Part shown: in pieces, positions 20,205-29,776 of the stretch
How positions within the stretch are numbered: the first letter of the stretch is position 1
Layout of the letters: each line of letters starts with the position of its first letter
NCBI GenBank assembly: GCA_002633005.1
Contig: NMRA01000445.1
Span: 328,746-368,269 of the forward strand
DNA: 39,524 nucleotides
Direction of reading: 5' to 3'
Origin: Phoronis australis
Taxonomy: Eukaryota > Phoronida > Phoronidae
The notes under the pieces: model-generated
Told to the model about the DNA's origin: nothing
Seen by the model: the letters and a program-made list of their open reading frames with translations, nothing else
Databases searched by the model: none
Position numbers and translations under genes: made by a program

Positions 20205-21037
20205 GATGGGCAATAAAAAGTGCCACAAGAGATGTTGAAGACAGCTCATGCCCATTTGCAGGGATGCACCACAAGAAAAGGGAGGAAAAAGTTGCAAAAC
20301 TATTCATAAAAATGCATAATATCAAACTGCAGAATCTGTGCATCTCAGCATCGCTAAAGTTTTAAAATTTAAAAGTTTTAGAGAGATGTGTCTTACCATC
20401 ACTTCTGATTATTGTTTCCCTGCGCTGTGTATTGGATTTCAATCATGTACAGTTATGCCTACCGTGCCATTTTTTATTCTGTATGTTTAGTTCTTTTTTG
20501 TAATGTGGTTTTTATTATATAGTATAATATATTTAACGTACTCAATCGTTTTTTTCATTTATTGTGCCAGCCATGTTAAAGTTTAGGTTACATCATTCTT
20601 ACTTTGTACAGTATATTAGTTTCTCCCATTATTGCATTGGTAGTTGATATTGAAAACCCTACATGCACAATATTTACAAAGATATATAACCATTTTGTTG
20701 ATACTCAACACGGGTTTATGTTTCACTCATGTAGTGAAAAGAATTGTTGAAACGAATTTCTAATTTTATTTTTTGACTAACTACATGTGTAGATATAGGT
20801 GGCTTTCATGCAAGCGACTCCTTAGTCTTTTGAAAGTCTCGTTGCGTTGTTTTGATATCTTTAAAGTGATCGCTGACTATTATACACCCAGTCTTAGTAA
20901 AACCTTAGTTTTGTTGTTGAGCTTCGACTACTACAGATCCCACTCTTGTCACTTGAAGATGCGCTTAGCAACTAGGAACGACTTGTATATTGATGCATGA
21001 CTACTTGTATTATGCATGGCTAAAAAAATTCCCAATC

Positions 21038-21062
21038 CCCTCTCTCTCTCTCTCTATCTCTC
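21038..21062. repeat. (CT)n microsatellite, copy B
   Basis: An interrupted CT run, equivalent to 11618-11642. Confidence 0.85.
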
Positions 21063-21366
21063 CTTCAAGACTCAGGAGACTACATCGAATTAAGGCCTAG
21101 TTAAATTTTCATTTTTTGTCACCCTTGTCTTGCATGCATCCAACACAAGTAGAACAGTTACACAACTGTGAATTGGGAATGGAGAATGTCTCAAAGATAA
21201 ATGAAATTGGACTTTTAAGGTTTTTTTGTTTAAGATGCCGCCTTCATTCAGCAGTTCACAGAAACTGTCCCATTTGGCCTGTATTCCCATCAATGTAAAA
21301 TTTACATTTGGATCATCAGTTGAACTAACCCTGTCGGTTCACAGTGATAGCTCTGTTGTTTCCCAG

Positions 21367-21560
21367 GTGACAAGGTTTGTCAGTGGCAGGCACTAGAGGG
21401 CCTTGCTGGTGTAGCTTGCACTGAGAATGACGCAGAGAAGGCAGTCACCTACTACAAGCATGCCTTAAGCATATTAGCGGCGACGCCTGGTGACAAGACA
21501 GAGGTGCAGGAGAGGAATTTGGGAAAACTAATTGATGTCCTCAAGAACCAAGTAGAACAG
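21367..21560 (+). CDS. TTC24: TTC24-like TPR protein, exon 5, copy B
   Basis: The acceptor is TTTCCCAG (AG at 21365-21366) and the donor CAG|GTATGTG, 194 nt, phase 1 in and phase 0 out. It encodes DKVCQWQALEGLAGVACTEN, DAEKAVTYYKHALSILA, then VLKNQVEQ. It contains the last TPR of the protein (residues from ALEGLAGVACT to HALSILA) and a short helix. QWQALEGLAG and KAVTYYKHAL correspond to the last TPR of TTC24. This is the only intact exon 5, so functional transcripts should use it. Confidence 0.85.
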
Positions 21561-22421
21561 GTATGTGTGGTACAGAGTACAAGTCACATTTTTTTGGATC
21601 GCCTGTCAATGAGGGTGTCTAGAAAGCTATATTTTCAACAGCTCTGATTATAAGTTTCATTCAATTCATTTTAAGAACAATTTTGTCTTGTACCAATTGT
21701 TTCTTTCAGAGAGAGGTGGCGCAAAGTTTAGTCTTGAACTGAGGTTGTCCTGTTGAATGTACAACGCACTTAATAAATAAATAATCCAGTTGTGCAAACA
21801 CTTCTAGACAAACTTTTAGATTTACTCGTCTGGTCTCAGTATGAAGGTATCGATAAAGTCATTTGTTAAAATATCACAGCAAAAGTGTGATAGCTAATGC
21901 ATCTCCTTCATTGGGTAGCTGTGCCTCGTTGTGATCTAGTGGTCTGAGGTCCTGATTGCTGTTGCCACGGTTCAACAAAATAGTCGCGTGCTGATTTGAA
22001 TGTTATGAAAAACGCACTGTAATCTATTCTTTAATCTTAATTTTAACACAGCGTCATCTCAAGACCTGTAATTACCACCTCCTGATAAGAGGGAATATCC
22101 CTGTAGATGTCAGCACCAGTTTATGACGTACCCTTCTTCTGAGAACCATATTCTTCTTAGAGAAAGGAGTCAGGTTTTTGTTTATATGACCAGTTGGCTT
22201 TTTTTACATAAAAGTAACCTTGCATTTATTTTATGGTATTACTTGACTTCCATCTTCAATATACAGCTATTTCAGTGACAGAGAATTTTGTAGTCTAATG
22301 TATAGAACTTAAGTGTTTACTCTCGGTTGCTGGTTATAAGTAAAATTCTGCACCAAATGTGTAACTTCCTAGATATTCAAAATTCCAATCAATTCATTAT
22401 GTCTTATGCCCATCTGTGCAG
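21561..22421 (+). other. Intron 5B
   Basis: Matches intron 5A; no additional features are seen. Confidence 0.6.
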
Positions 22422-22478
22422 GCCAGCCCCACCCAGTCGCAGATGGAGAGCAAGCACGTTCTTGTTCCATCAGCCGCA
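22422..22478 (+). CDS. TTC24: TTC24-like exon 6, copy B
   Basis: The acceptor is ATCTGTGCAG and the donor CGCA|GTAAGT; 57 nt, phase 0/0, encoding ASPTQSQMESKHVLVPSAA. It begins the polar tail after the TPRs. It shares ASPTQSQ and PS with copy A and differs elsewhere. Confidence 0.75.
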
Positions 22479-23067
22479 GTAAGTCAAAACTTTTAAAGTG
22501 TTTTCAAAAAAGATACAGTCTAGCATAGCGGTCGGAATCTTTTGGTTGATCTAGTTTGTTGTGCAAGACAGACTGAGGGGGAAAGCAAAAGCTTTTTAAC
22601 ATTTTGCTTCTAATATTCAAACAGTGCATTTACAAGGAGAAATGTCACAAAATATACCTAATTTTCACAGGTTTATTACATATACTTATGAGTACTACAA
22701 TGTTGAAAAATTAATTGCTGATAAAAACTTTGTATATCACAGCTTCTCTGCGAAATTGGAAAATTTCATGGTTCACGTTAACTCCATGTAGAAGTTGTTT
22801 ACTTTATACGAGTTACGAGAATGGTCTCTCCTGACGTGTGCACGCGTGAATGAATGGTGTACTTATTTGTTTGTTTGCTTTTGTACTGTTTTATAAATGA
22901 TAATAAATTCTAAAAAAATCTTTTATTCACGGGACCTTGAATCATTGGACAAATCCAATCAATGTTTAGTTAGTAGTGGGCATCTTACCATTGATCTCCA
23001 TTGTGTGTATAAATAGGTTTTTCAGTGAGGCGTGGAAATATATTGCAAACTTTTCGTGTTTGGCAAG

Positions 23068-23141
23068 TGGTCCCAATGCCTCAATGGCTAGAGCGTCTGC
23101 CGGTTAAGCAGAAGGTCCTGAGGTTGAGTACCGGTCAGGGG
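23068..23141 (+). repeat. tRNA-like SINE fragment in intron 6B
   Basis: An A-box-like TGGCTAGAGCG, a perfect 5-bp anticodon stem TCTGC/GCAGA around the loop CGGTTAA (anticodon GTT, as in tRNA-Asn), and a B-box-like GGTTGAGTACC are visible. The acceptor stem is poor and there is no clean 3' end, so this is a tRNA-derived repeat rather than a tRNA gene. The copy A counterpart is at 15150-15233. Confidence 0.65.
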
Positions 23142-23359
23142 AAGAATCTTTTAGGACATTAGGTCACGTGATGTGACTAAAAAGATACGGCGTGATGACG
23201 GGACAAAACATTTGCAATAAATTTCCACGACTCATTGGAAAAAAACATATTTATTCACAGTAGTAAAATATTTGTTGACAGGACAAAAATGTATTTGGGA
23301 TGTTTTTGGGATTTTTTTCTGCCTTAAATATGAGTAAAGAGGCACTGCCATTGTTACAG

Positions 23360-23435
23360 ACAGACGGCCATAAATCCGAGGAAGAATTTATAACTTCGAT
23401 GAGAGAGGTCCACGAAACTGACAGTGATTCCAGCT
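23360..23435 (+). CDS. TTC24: TTC24-like exon 7, copy B
   Basis: The acceptor is TTGTTACAG and the donor AGCT|GTAAGT; 76 nt, phase 0 in and phase 1 out, encoding TDGHKSEEEFITSMREVHET and DSDSS. It joins in frame to exon 8 (completing a Ser codon). It is acidic and probably disordered. Confidence 0.75.
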
Positions 23436-25445
23436 GTAAGTGTCACAGCAGTTTTCTATAATAGTTTCTCAAACTGAATATTTACCATACTCGACCATTT
23501 CACTGCATTGTATGCTTTAAAGTGACATTATCGGTGAGAGAAGTAATCTTGCGAGCTTAGTCCCAGTGTGGATTCAAAGTTGGAACTTTCACAGTTTCCA
23601 CTCGGTAAATTGCTGAGTATTTAACCATTTTAAGAACTGTTGATAAAATCAACGACCTTGATTTCAGCAAATGTCTGTCAGACAATGGCGAGAATTGTTG
23701 ACTTGTTATAACATCACAAAAACAAAGTATTTTATTGCTGTATAGATCTAGTCAAATCTTATCACTTCAAAACTCTATCTTATGCAATAATAATCTCAAA
23801 ATCTGTTTATAGTTGCAAAAATGACGATGTTCCTTTAAAGCATCAAAATAATGTTCAAGTAGCGCACAGTTCCAGAATGCATTAAAACGGGGAAGTGCTA
23901 GTGCCTCCTGGGTAGATAGCGAGGTAACAAGAAAGTGCTTTCTGCAGTCTCGTTTCCCATTCTGCTGCATGATGGCGCTTGAGCTGTCAGTGACATGTTT
24001 GGATGTGTAGAAGTCATGTAAAACATTCTCGCAAAATAACTTGTGCCGCCTGACGCTTTTGCAAAACTTTTGCGCGTACGTATCAAGGTGTAAGGTTTAT
24101 AACAGTGGAATACTGCAACTTAAGTCGTTGATTAACGTAATTTTTTAATTACACCATGCTTCGATAGATGCATCCACCAGTTTTAAGCTTTTTATAAAAT
24201 GTCTACTCCAAACATTCTTTTTGCTGTTTGTTCTGTGAGACCAGTTATGATGAGACTGCTATTATTCGATTGCCACAAGCTTCTTTTGCAAATTCTATAT
24301 TTTTGGTATGGCATCCATGGCTCTTGTGTTCAACAAGTATTTCTGCCTGAAAAGATCGCCATTAATTCTCTATATACCTTTCAACTGGAAATCACAACTT
24401 TTTGAGCCTGGTCTGCATGCCACCTGTTGGCCACATGAAAGATTTATATTTGAACTGGAGAATTTACAAAGAATCTACCAGAAATGTGATTTGGCAAGAC
24501 TTGATCCCAATGAGAATACAGTATTTTTCATGATTATTCCCCCCTCAATTTTCTGATTGAAAGTTTTGGCTGCAGGGTCTCGTCAAGTGACACAGCTCCT
24601 AATAACTGTTGCTCTCCTCATAATGGCTACATACACTGTACATGTATATCCTAAGGCTTTGATCACGTGTGATATTGTCTATTTAACAGGAGGAATTTGG
24701 TGAGTGTGACTTGTGGTTAATTTCCTGTTAATTGTTTTAAAACCAGGTCGATCCACGACCCCCTCGTCACATGACCCCTCTACTCACGACGTACGACCCC
24801 TCGACCCAAGCTCGACTTAATTTGAACATAGAACAAGCGCTGACTTGCAGGACCAACGAGTTGGGCGATGAGCTCGGCTGGCTTAATTTTCCTGATTTTT
24901 TGCAATTAAGAGTCGATTCGGCAAGTTTGAAAGCCAAAAACAAATCAAATCAAAAACCTACCAATGTAACAAATGTTGTTCCCGTCAGAGTGTAATCGTT
25001 TCGTCTGCTCTTCAATGGATGGCAGATGCAACCTTTTAGCGGAGAGTGTGAGGAACCGACAAAACCGTAACTTCATCGCAGTGTGAAAAAACAAACTGTT
25101 AACCAAAAAATTTCAATGTTATAAGGAGTATATTGTAAACAAGTATACAGCAGAAAGCAAATATTAAAATGTGAAATTATGTACATTCATGTTAACGTAC
25201 TCTCTCCCTATGTTTAGCAGAATTGGGCCATTGGTAGCCGCTCGAGGAACTATTTCCATAACGATAGCATGCTCACAGTCCTCTCTTTCAGATCACGTTC
25301 TCACGCCACTTTCTGTTTTTAATCACCAAAGTTGAGCGGTAAAGAAGACATACTATCTAAATAATAAATTTGCATGCTTCAAGTCTGTATAACGAACGAG
25401 CTCATTTAGCTTATTGGTATAACTATCTGTCCATCACTCTTGCAG
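23436..25445 (+). other. Intron between exons 7B and 8
   Basis: Matches copy A to about 25100, then unique sequence to the acceptor at 25444-25445. No coding region is supported. Confidence 0.6.
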
Positions 25446-26108
25446 CACAGCAGGGCTTTCAGGAAAGTCTTCGCCCACCCAGAGCCCCTCTGCCGTCTAG
25501 TAGTAGGTTTAACGATGACAAGAAAGTGGAAATCCATGTCCTCAATATTCCCAAAGAAACTGACAGCAATCGTGAGGAGGTACGCCAACAAACGGAAATG
25601 TTGGCTGAAGCTGCTGTGGATATCGAAAGTGACGATTACGATGTCTATAACCCGATGACAAGTACTCCGAAGTCCAAACACCTTTCCCAGAATACACTTC
25701 ATAAAAATCAAAGAGTTCATGCAAAGAAATCAATATATGATGGAACAGCTGGCAAGAAGGTCAGAAAAGAATGTTACAAGAGTGCATCGAGAACTGAAGA
25801 CGACAAAGAACAAGAAGTGAATGTGACACTTGCATCACTTAAAATAACTGAGAAGGAAATGGAGTCACAAGGGAAGTCTGTGGTAAAAAAAGAACATCGA
25901 AGAAGAGACCTATCGAACAAAGGTGCAGCTTCGGACTGTGATGAGGGACTTAAACCTGCTGTGCCACCCTCACCTCCCCCCACTGCTGTGCCACCCTCAC
26001 CTCCTCCCACTGCTGTGCCTCCCTCACCTCCCCCCAATTCCCAGCTTGGTACTTATGAGGAACCATTCAGTCATGGTACGACTTCACGTGCTGAAGATGA
26101 GAATGAGG
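25446..26108 (+). CDS. TTC24: TTC24-like exon 8: charged tail with a proline-rich repeat
   Basis: The acceptor is CACTCTTGCAG and the donor GAGG|GTATGT; 663 nt, phase 1/1, about 221 codons. It is present once, after both duplicated blocks. The protein is charged and probably disordered: KKVEIHVLNIPKETDSN early, a lysine-rich middle (HKNQRVHAKKS, KKVRKECYKS), an ITEKEMESQGKSVVKKEHRR helix-like segment, then three AVPPSPPP repeats, ending in GTTSRAEDENE. PPSPPP tracts can bind SH3 or WW domains; that is inference. The open frame continues far past the donor, but only because the intronic minisatellite has a 15-bp period. Codons upstream of 25446 in this frame are intronic. Confidence 0.8.
25958..26038 (+). 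repeat. 27-bp coding tandem repeat (AVPPSPPPT x3)
   Basis: Three 27-bp units at 25958-25984, 25985-26011 and 26012-26038, differing only at a few positions, encode AVPPSPPPT, AVPPSPPPT and AVPPSPPPN. Length polymorphism between individuals is likely. Confidence 0.9.
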
Positions 26109-26154
26109 GTATGTGTCGCAGTATGGTTTTGGTGGAAACAAAACGATTAGTAAT

Positions 26155-26625
26155 AATCCTGTGTTCAATACTCTATGTTCACTCCATGTTCTACACTCCA
26201 TGTTCAATACTCCGTGTTTGGTACTTCGTGTTCGATACTTCATGTTCAATACGCCACGTTCACTTCTCCGTGTTCAATATTCCACGTTCTATACTCCGTG
26301 TTCAATACTCAGTGTTATATAGTCCATGTTCAATACTCTATGTTCAATACTCAAAATTCAATACTCCGTGTTCAATACTCAATATTCAATACTTCGTGTT
26401 CAATACTCCGTATTCAATCCTTCAGTTTGACTGCTTCATATTTAATGTTCGATGTTCAATACTCCGCATGATCTAGTACTCCATGTACAATACTCTGTGT
26501 TCAATAATCAATATTCAATGCCCCGAGTTCAATACTCCGTATTCAAACCTTCATTTTGACTACTTCATGTTTAATGTTTCATGTTCAATACTCCGCATTC
26601 ACTATTCCGTGTTGAATACACCAAT
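26155..26625. repeat. 15-bp minisatellite, consensus TGTTCAATACTCCRY
   Basis: About 30 degenerate copies of a unit like CATGTTCAATACTCC run from just after the exon 8 donor. As 15 is a multiple of 3, all frames tend to stay open, giving spurious frames on both strands with repeated FNTPCSILRVQ-type peptides. It lies in the intron. Confidence 0.9.
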
Positions 26626-27072
26626 AGCATGGCTTGTTGACAAACTTCTACTTAATCGGAGGACTTAATCTTATGCAATGACCAAACACCCACTTGAAGC
26701 CAAGATGAAATTGTTTGGCGGTGATTAAGACTTAGATTCTACATATAGTCTTGGAAAGGAAATCAATAGCAGTAAATGTGCGAGGACACCCCATAAATCC
26801 AGTCCTATGAATGATTATTTTCACTAGCAGTCTTTGATGGTAACGTGAGAGAGTGACAATATTGAAAGCGATCATAATGTTGTTGTGGTGAAACACTACA
26901 GCGACTCATTATTCAAAGTCACTGAAATTGGTAACTGGAAAAATTGAAAAATCCTGTCAGTAATGTTTACTCTTTAAGGGAAAAGCAGCTCCATGACATA
27001 GGTGAAGTATGCGTCTTAGTTTATCACTTATCTGTGCTTCTGGTGATGTTCATTTGTTTCTATCTTTAACAG

Positions 27073-27184
27073 ATCCACCGTATGCTTCAATACCAGATGT
27101 TCAGAATGGCCTTAATCACAAGGAGAGTACCAATGTGCCCCCTTCGTTACCTCAAACAAATTCACAGCTGTCTCGACGTGAAAA
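27073..27184 (+). CDS. TTC24: TTC24-like exon 9
   Basis: The acceptor is TATCTTTAACAG and the donor GAAAA|GTGAGT; 112 nt, phase 1 in and phase 2 out. With the last base of exon 8 it encodes DPPYASIPDVQNGLNHKEST, then NVPPSLPQTNSQLSRREK. It is polar and proline/serine-rich, continuing the disordered tail. Frame and splice sites fit exon 8 exactly. Confidence 0.75.
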
Positions 27185-27962
27185 GTGAGTATTGAATATG
27201 CCTAGGTCTGGGGTTTAATCTTCGTACTCTTCAAAATGAAACTAGAAGTCACTTTAGACATTTTGCATTCTACTTTTGTGTGAACCCAGTGTAACTGTCT
27301 ATTAATCTGTGCACATCATGGCTTATGGAGATGGAGGAAATGACCCTATTATTGCTTATAGGTCATTGTAATGTCATCATATAATATAGCTATTGCTGTA
27401 ACACAGCAATCATGATATTAGCCACTATCAACTGACTACACAGTGGGTGTCGAGTTTTGTAGGACTCTTAGAAAATGCTTTTGGTGAGTAGTTTGGGAGG
27501 GCAATTTTGTTTTTGGTGTTTTTTCACTTATGTTTTCAAAATCTGAAAAGCTTCCACTTATGAATTTGCACGTTATTTCAGAAATTTGAGTTTAAATTCG
27601 CCCTTATAAGCGCCCATGCCCCTATAAACGCTCCCCACGCGTTTTGGTTCAGACTTTGCTAAAATAAGCGTCCAGTCCATGAACATGAGAAAAATGACTT
27701 ACCTACAGGTCTAAAATTCTGCAGTAACATCTTCAATTTATCAATAAGATCCGACAGTCATGAAAAATCATTGTGCGCGTTATTTGTAGACCACGAGCCT
27801 CGCCGCTATGTCGGTATTTAGCTGTGACCATATACACTTCAAACTTCCGCCGTGCTTCAAAAAGAACGCAAAAATTTGCTGATCTTTCGACGAATGTATC
27901 CTATTATGATTTAGCCTTTCAGGACAGACGCAGCGTACTTGTCAACAGGATTGTAGTGTATA

Positions 27963-28281
27963 CATAGGCGGATTTAGGGAGGGGGCCCAGGGAGCCTGTC
28001 CCCCCCCCTTGGCTGCCGCAAGCAAAATGAAACAGCAACAGCGTGAAGCGTGAGGAAATATTGAGTTCAGCAACTAGGGCCGGTAGCGGAAAAGGGAGGG
28101 GGTGGGGGCTCAGACCTTAGATCGCGGCGGAACGGAATCGCGTACTTAGTTCACCGATAGATTTTCCAAATATTCCGTCATTCCGGCCGCCGCAACCTTC
28201 CGCCTGTGTTGCACGTACAATTGCAATTCCCCGAGGCAGAATGTTGCCTCCCCCCTTAATGGTATCCTAGATCCGCCACTG
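27963..28281. mobile_element. 319-bp MITE with CAGTGGCGGATCTAGG-type termini
   Basis: The left end CATAGGCGGATTTAGG and the complement of the right end CAGTGGCGGATCTAGG match at 13 of 16. G runs and C runs inside (GGGGGCCCAGGG, CCCCCCCC) are typical of this kind of element. It has no coding capacity. A CAGTG start suggests hAT relatives, but no 8-bp duplication is recognisable; both flanks show TA. Related pieces are at 1-15 and about 30948-31112. Confidence 0.7.
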
Positions 28282-28974
28282 TATCTTTCCTGTACAGATC
28301 TTCTCCCTCAACAGGAATCCAAATTTCATTGTATACGTGAAAGCCGTGAATCGAAGAGTAATAAAAACTTGACCTCTGTTAAAAGCACGTGGCCAAGAAG
28401 CAAGCGCTACCTGTCACCGAAGATTAGTCTTCGGGAACTATCTATCCATGAAACGGGTAGCATAGCATCGGCAATAAATAAATACTGGCACTTATTTCCG
28501 AACATTTCTAATACCGTAAAAAATGTTTGTGTTATTTTTAGCAAGAATTATGAAATTAATCGTAACTGGTGTTTATAAAGTCAAAATGACCCACTGATAG
28601 TGAACACTTCCGCACCCTTACACCCCTCGGATCTCCCAAAAAATAAGTGTTAGACTGTCACGCATCCAGTAACCCGGCGACTCAAATATCGGCCTTACCG
28701 AGACAATTCTCGAACGTTTTTAGCAGATGAGATCAACTTAACAAATGCTAAGTAAAACACGTTCTGCTTTACTACTTGTATTAATTTCTTTAGTTGCACA
28801 CCTAGATCGTTACATTGCGTTTACTCTGGCAAATGAACTCTGATGACACGCGCACGCTCGCTCACTCACACACGCAGACGAACTTTAAAACAAGGATCAC
28901 GTGACAACAACATGTGTGTTCGTCCAGAGATTTTTCTCATGTTGCTAAGTACGATCTAGCGCAGATTTGGACTT

Positions 28975-29215
28975 AACACATGCGCGCACCCGGGAGGGGG
29001 GGGCTCGGGGGGCTCGAATGAGTCCCCCATTGTGCGAAGTGGGCAAAAAGGTCCGCCTGCGAGAAACAAAAAGTCCGAGGCAAAAGTCCACTAAAGAAAC
29101 ACAAACGCGCAATTCACAGTGGTGCGCCCGTGTTTTTTTATTTTTTTTAGTCCGCCCCGGCTATTTTGTTACCAAAAGGTCCACAACCTTAGGAATTTGA
29201 GCCCCCCATATTGAA
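28975..29215. other. GC-rich stretch with G and C runs, possible transposon remnant
   Basis: GGGAGGGGGGGGCTCG near 28990 is mirrored by TTTGAGCCCCCCATAT near 29198, and a T-run with GTCCGCC lies near 29150. Composition is sharply different from the flanks. The ends are not clear, and an open frame at 28967-29200 has no domain. Confidence 0.35.
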
Positions 29216-29343
29216 TGTAACACGCAGTTAATCCCGACTCCACAGGAACTTAAAAGGGTTAGGGACGTTATTTGGAAAACTTAAGGAGGACTTTGGGTAA
29301 TTTGTTGAGTCGAAACTATATTTTTACTCAAGAATTGAAGTTG

Positions 29344-29393
29344 ACCTGTCAGCGATCGCGATCGGGTAGCGACGCATCGGGTAGCGACGCATC
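29344..29393. repeat. Short direct repeat GCATCGGGTAGCGAC
   Basis: ATCGGGTAGCGACGC occurs twice back to back (about 29361 and 29376), following GATCGCGATC. Confidence 0.7.
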
Positions 29394-29596
29394 AGTCGGC
29401 GAGTTTTCGAAATGGGATTTTCTGAAATAAATCGTAATTTAACAACAAAGTTTGATAGCAATGCACTGTAATTTTATAGAAACTCTGTCATAGGTTACAG
29501 ATGCATCACAGAGCGTAAATTTGATGAATTCTAGCTTACGATTTCACCTATTTCGGAGACCGGGTTTCAATCACTTGGCTAAAATAAGCGCCCTCT

Positions 29597-29674
29597 TCCG
29601 TGGTGTTGTGGTTAAGGTGCTGGACTCGAATTATCTGTAGTTTCAGAAATTGTGGGTTCAAATCCTGCCTCGGA
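29597..29674 (+). repeat. tRNA-Ser-like SINE head
   Basis: TTGTGGTTAAGGTGCTGGACTC is a tRNA-Ser-like D arm and A box, with CTCGAAT as the anticodon loop (CGA). A spacer the size of a long variable arm follows, and GGGTTCAAATCC is a good B box. The T arm GTGGG/CCTGC pairs with two wobbles, and TCCGTGG/CCTCGGA can pair at 6 of 7 as an acceptor. The anticodon stem is broken, so I call a tRNA-derived repeat, not a functional tRNA. Confidence 0.65.
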
Positions 29675-29734
29675 CAAAAAATCACACCATGAGTGTACCA
29701 CATATCCGTGCTCGTTCTTCTAAGAACGCGGGAA

Positions 29735-29776
29735 CACCTGACGATGACCAGAGAATAGACCGACCGAAACGTCGTG
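29735..29776 (+). ncRNA. Hammerhead-ribozyme-like motif, degenerate
   Basis: CTGACGA (29738-29744) and GAAAC GTC (29766-29773) match hammerhead core strings, and CAC/GTG (29735-29737 with 29774-29776) can form a short stem I. The 21 nt between do not form a convincing stem II. Penelope-like elements often carry such minimal hammerheads, so this is probably a decayed one. Confidence 0.35.

Larger units (their letters stand above)
18727..20808 (+). mobile_element. 2.1-kb insertion in intron 4B, absent from copy A
   Basis: Copy A runs straight from CAAGTTTCAA to GCGGCTCC, while copy B leaves after CAAGTTTCAA and resumes at CAAGCGACTCC. The insertion contains a non-LTR reverse-transcriptase relic (about 19150-20070) and a small inverted-repeat element (20087-20204). 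The first 400 bp are unidentified. No clear target duplication is visible beyond a possible CAA, so it may be composite or eroded at its edges. Confidence 0.8.
17161..25100 (+). repeat. Tandem intragenic duplication, copy B (exons 4-7)
   Basis: Begins at CCAAACATTTTGATAGA and ends near CAAACTGTTAACC, collinear with copy A. It lacks copy A's MITE and palindrome element, with clean empty sites. It contains a 2.1-kb insertion (about 18727-20808) and an extra stretch of about 70 bp near 23277-23350 before exon 7B. Splice sites of exons 4B, 5B, 6B and 7B are all canonical. Confidence 0.85.

Noticed and set aside
23068-23141. A functional tRNA-Asn gene
   Set aside because: The anticodon arm is perfect, but the acceptor stem is poor and the copy A equivalent is degenerate inside the same duplicated intron.
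25370-26476. A 368-codon open frame taken as one exon or gene
   Set aside because: The part before 25446 is intron, with the acceptor at 25444-25445. The part after 26108 is a 15-bp minisatellite behind a clear donor. Only the middle is coding.
29597-29674. A functional tRNA-Ser gene
   Set aside because: The B box and A box are good, but the anticodon stem does not pair and there is no clean 3' end or terminator, so it looks like a SINE.
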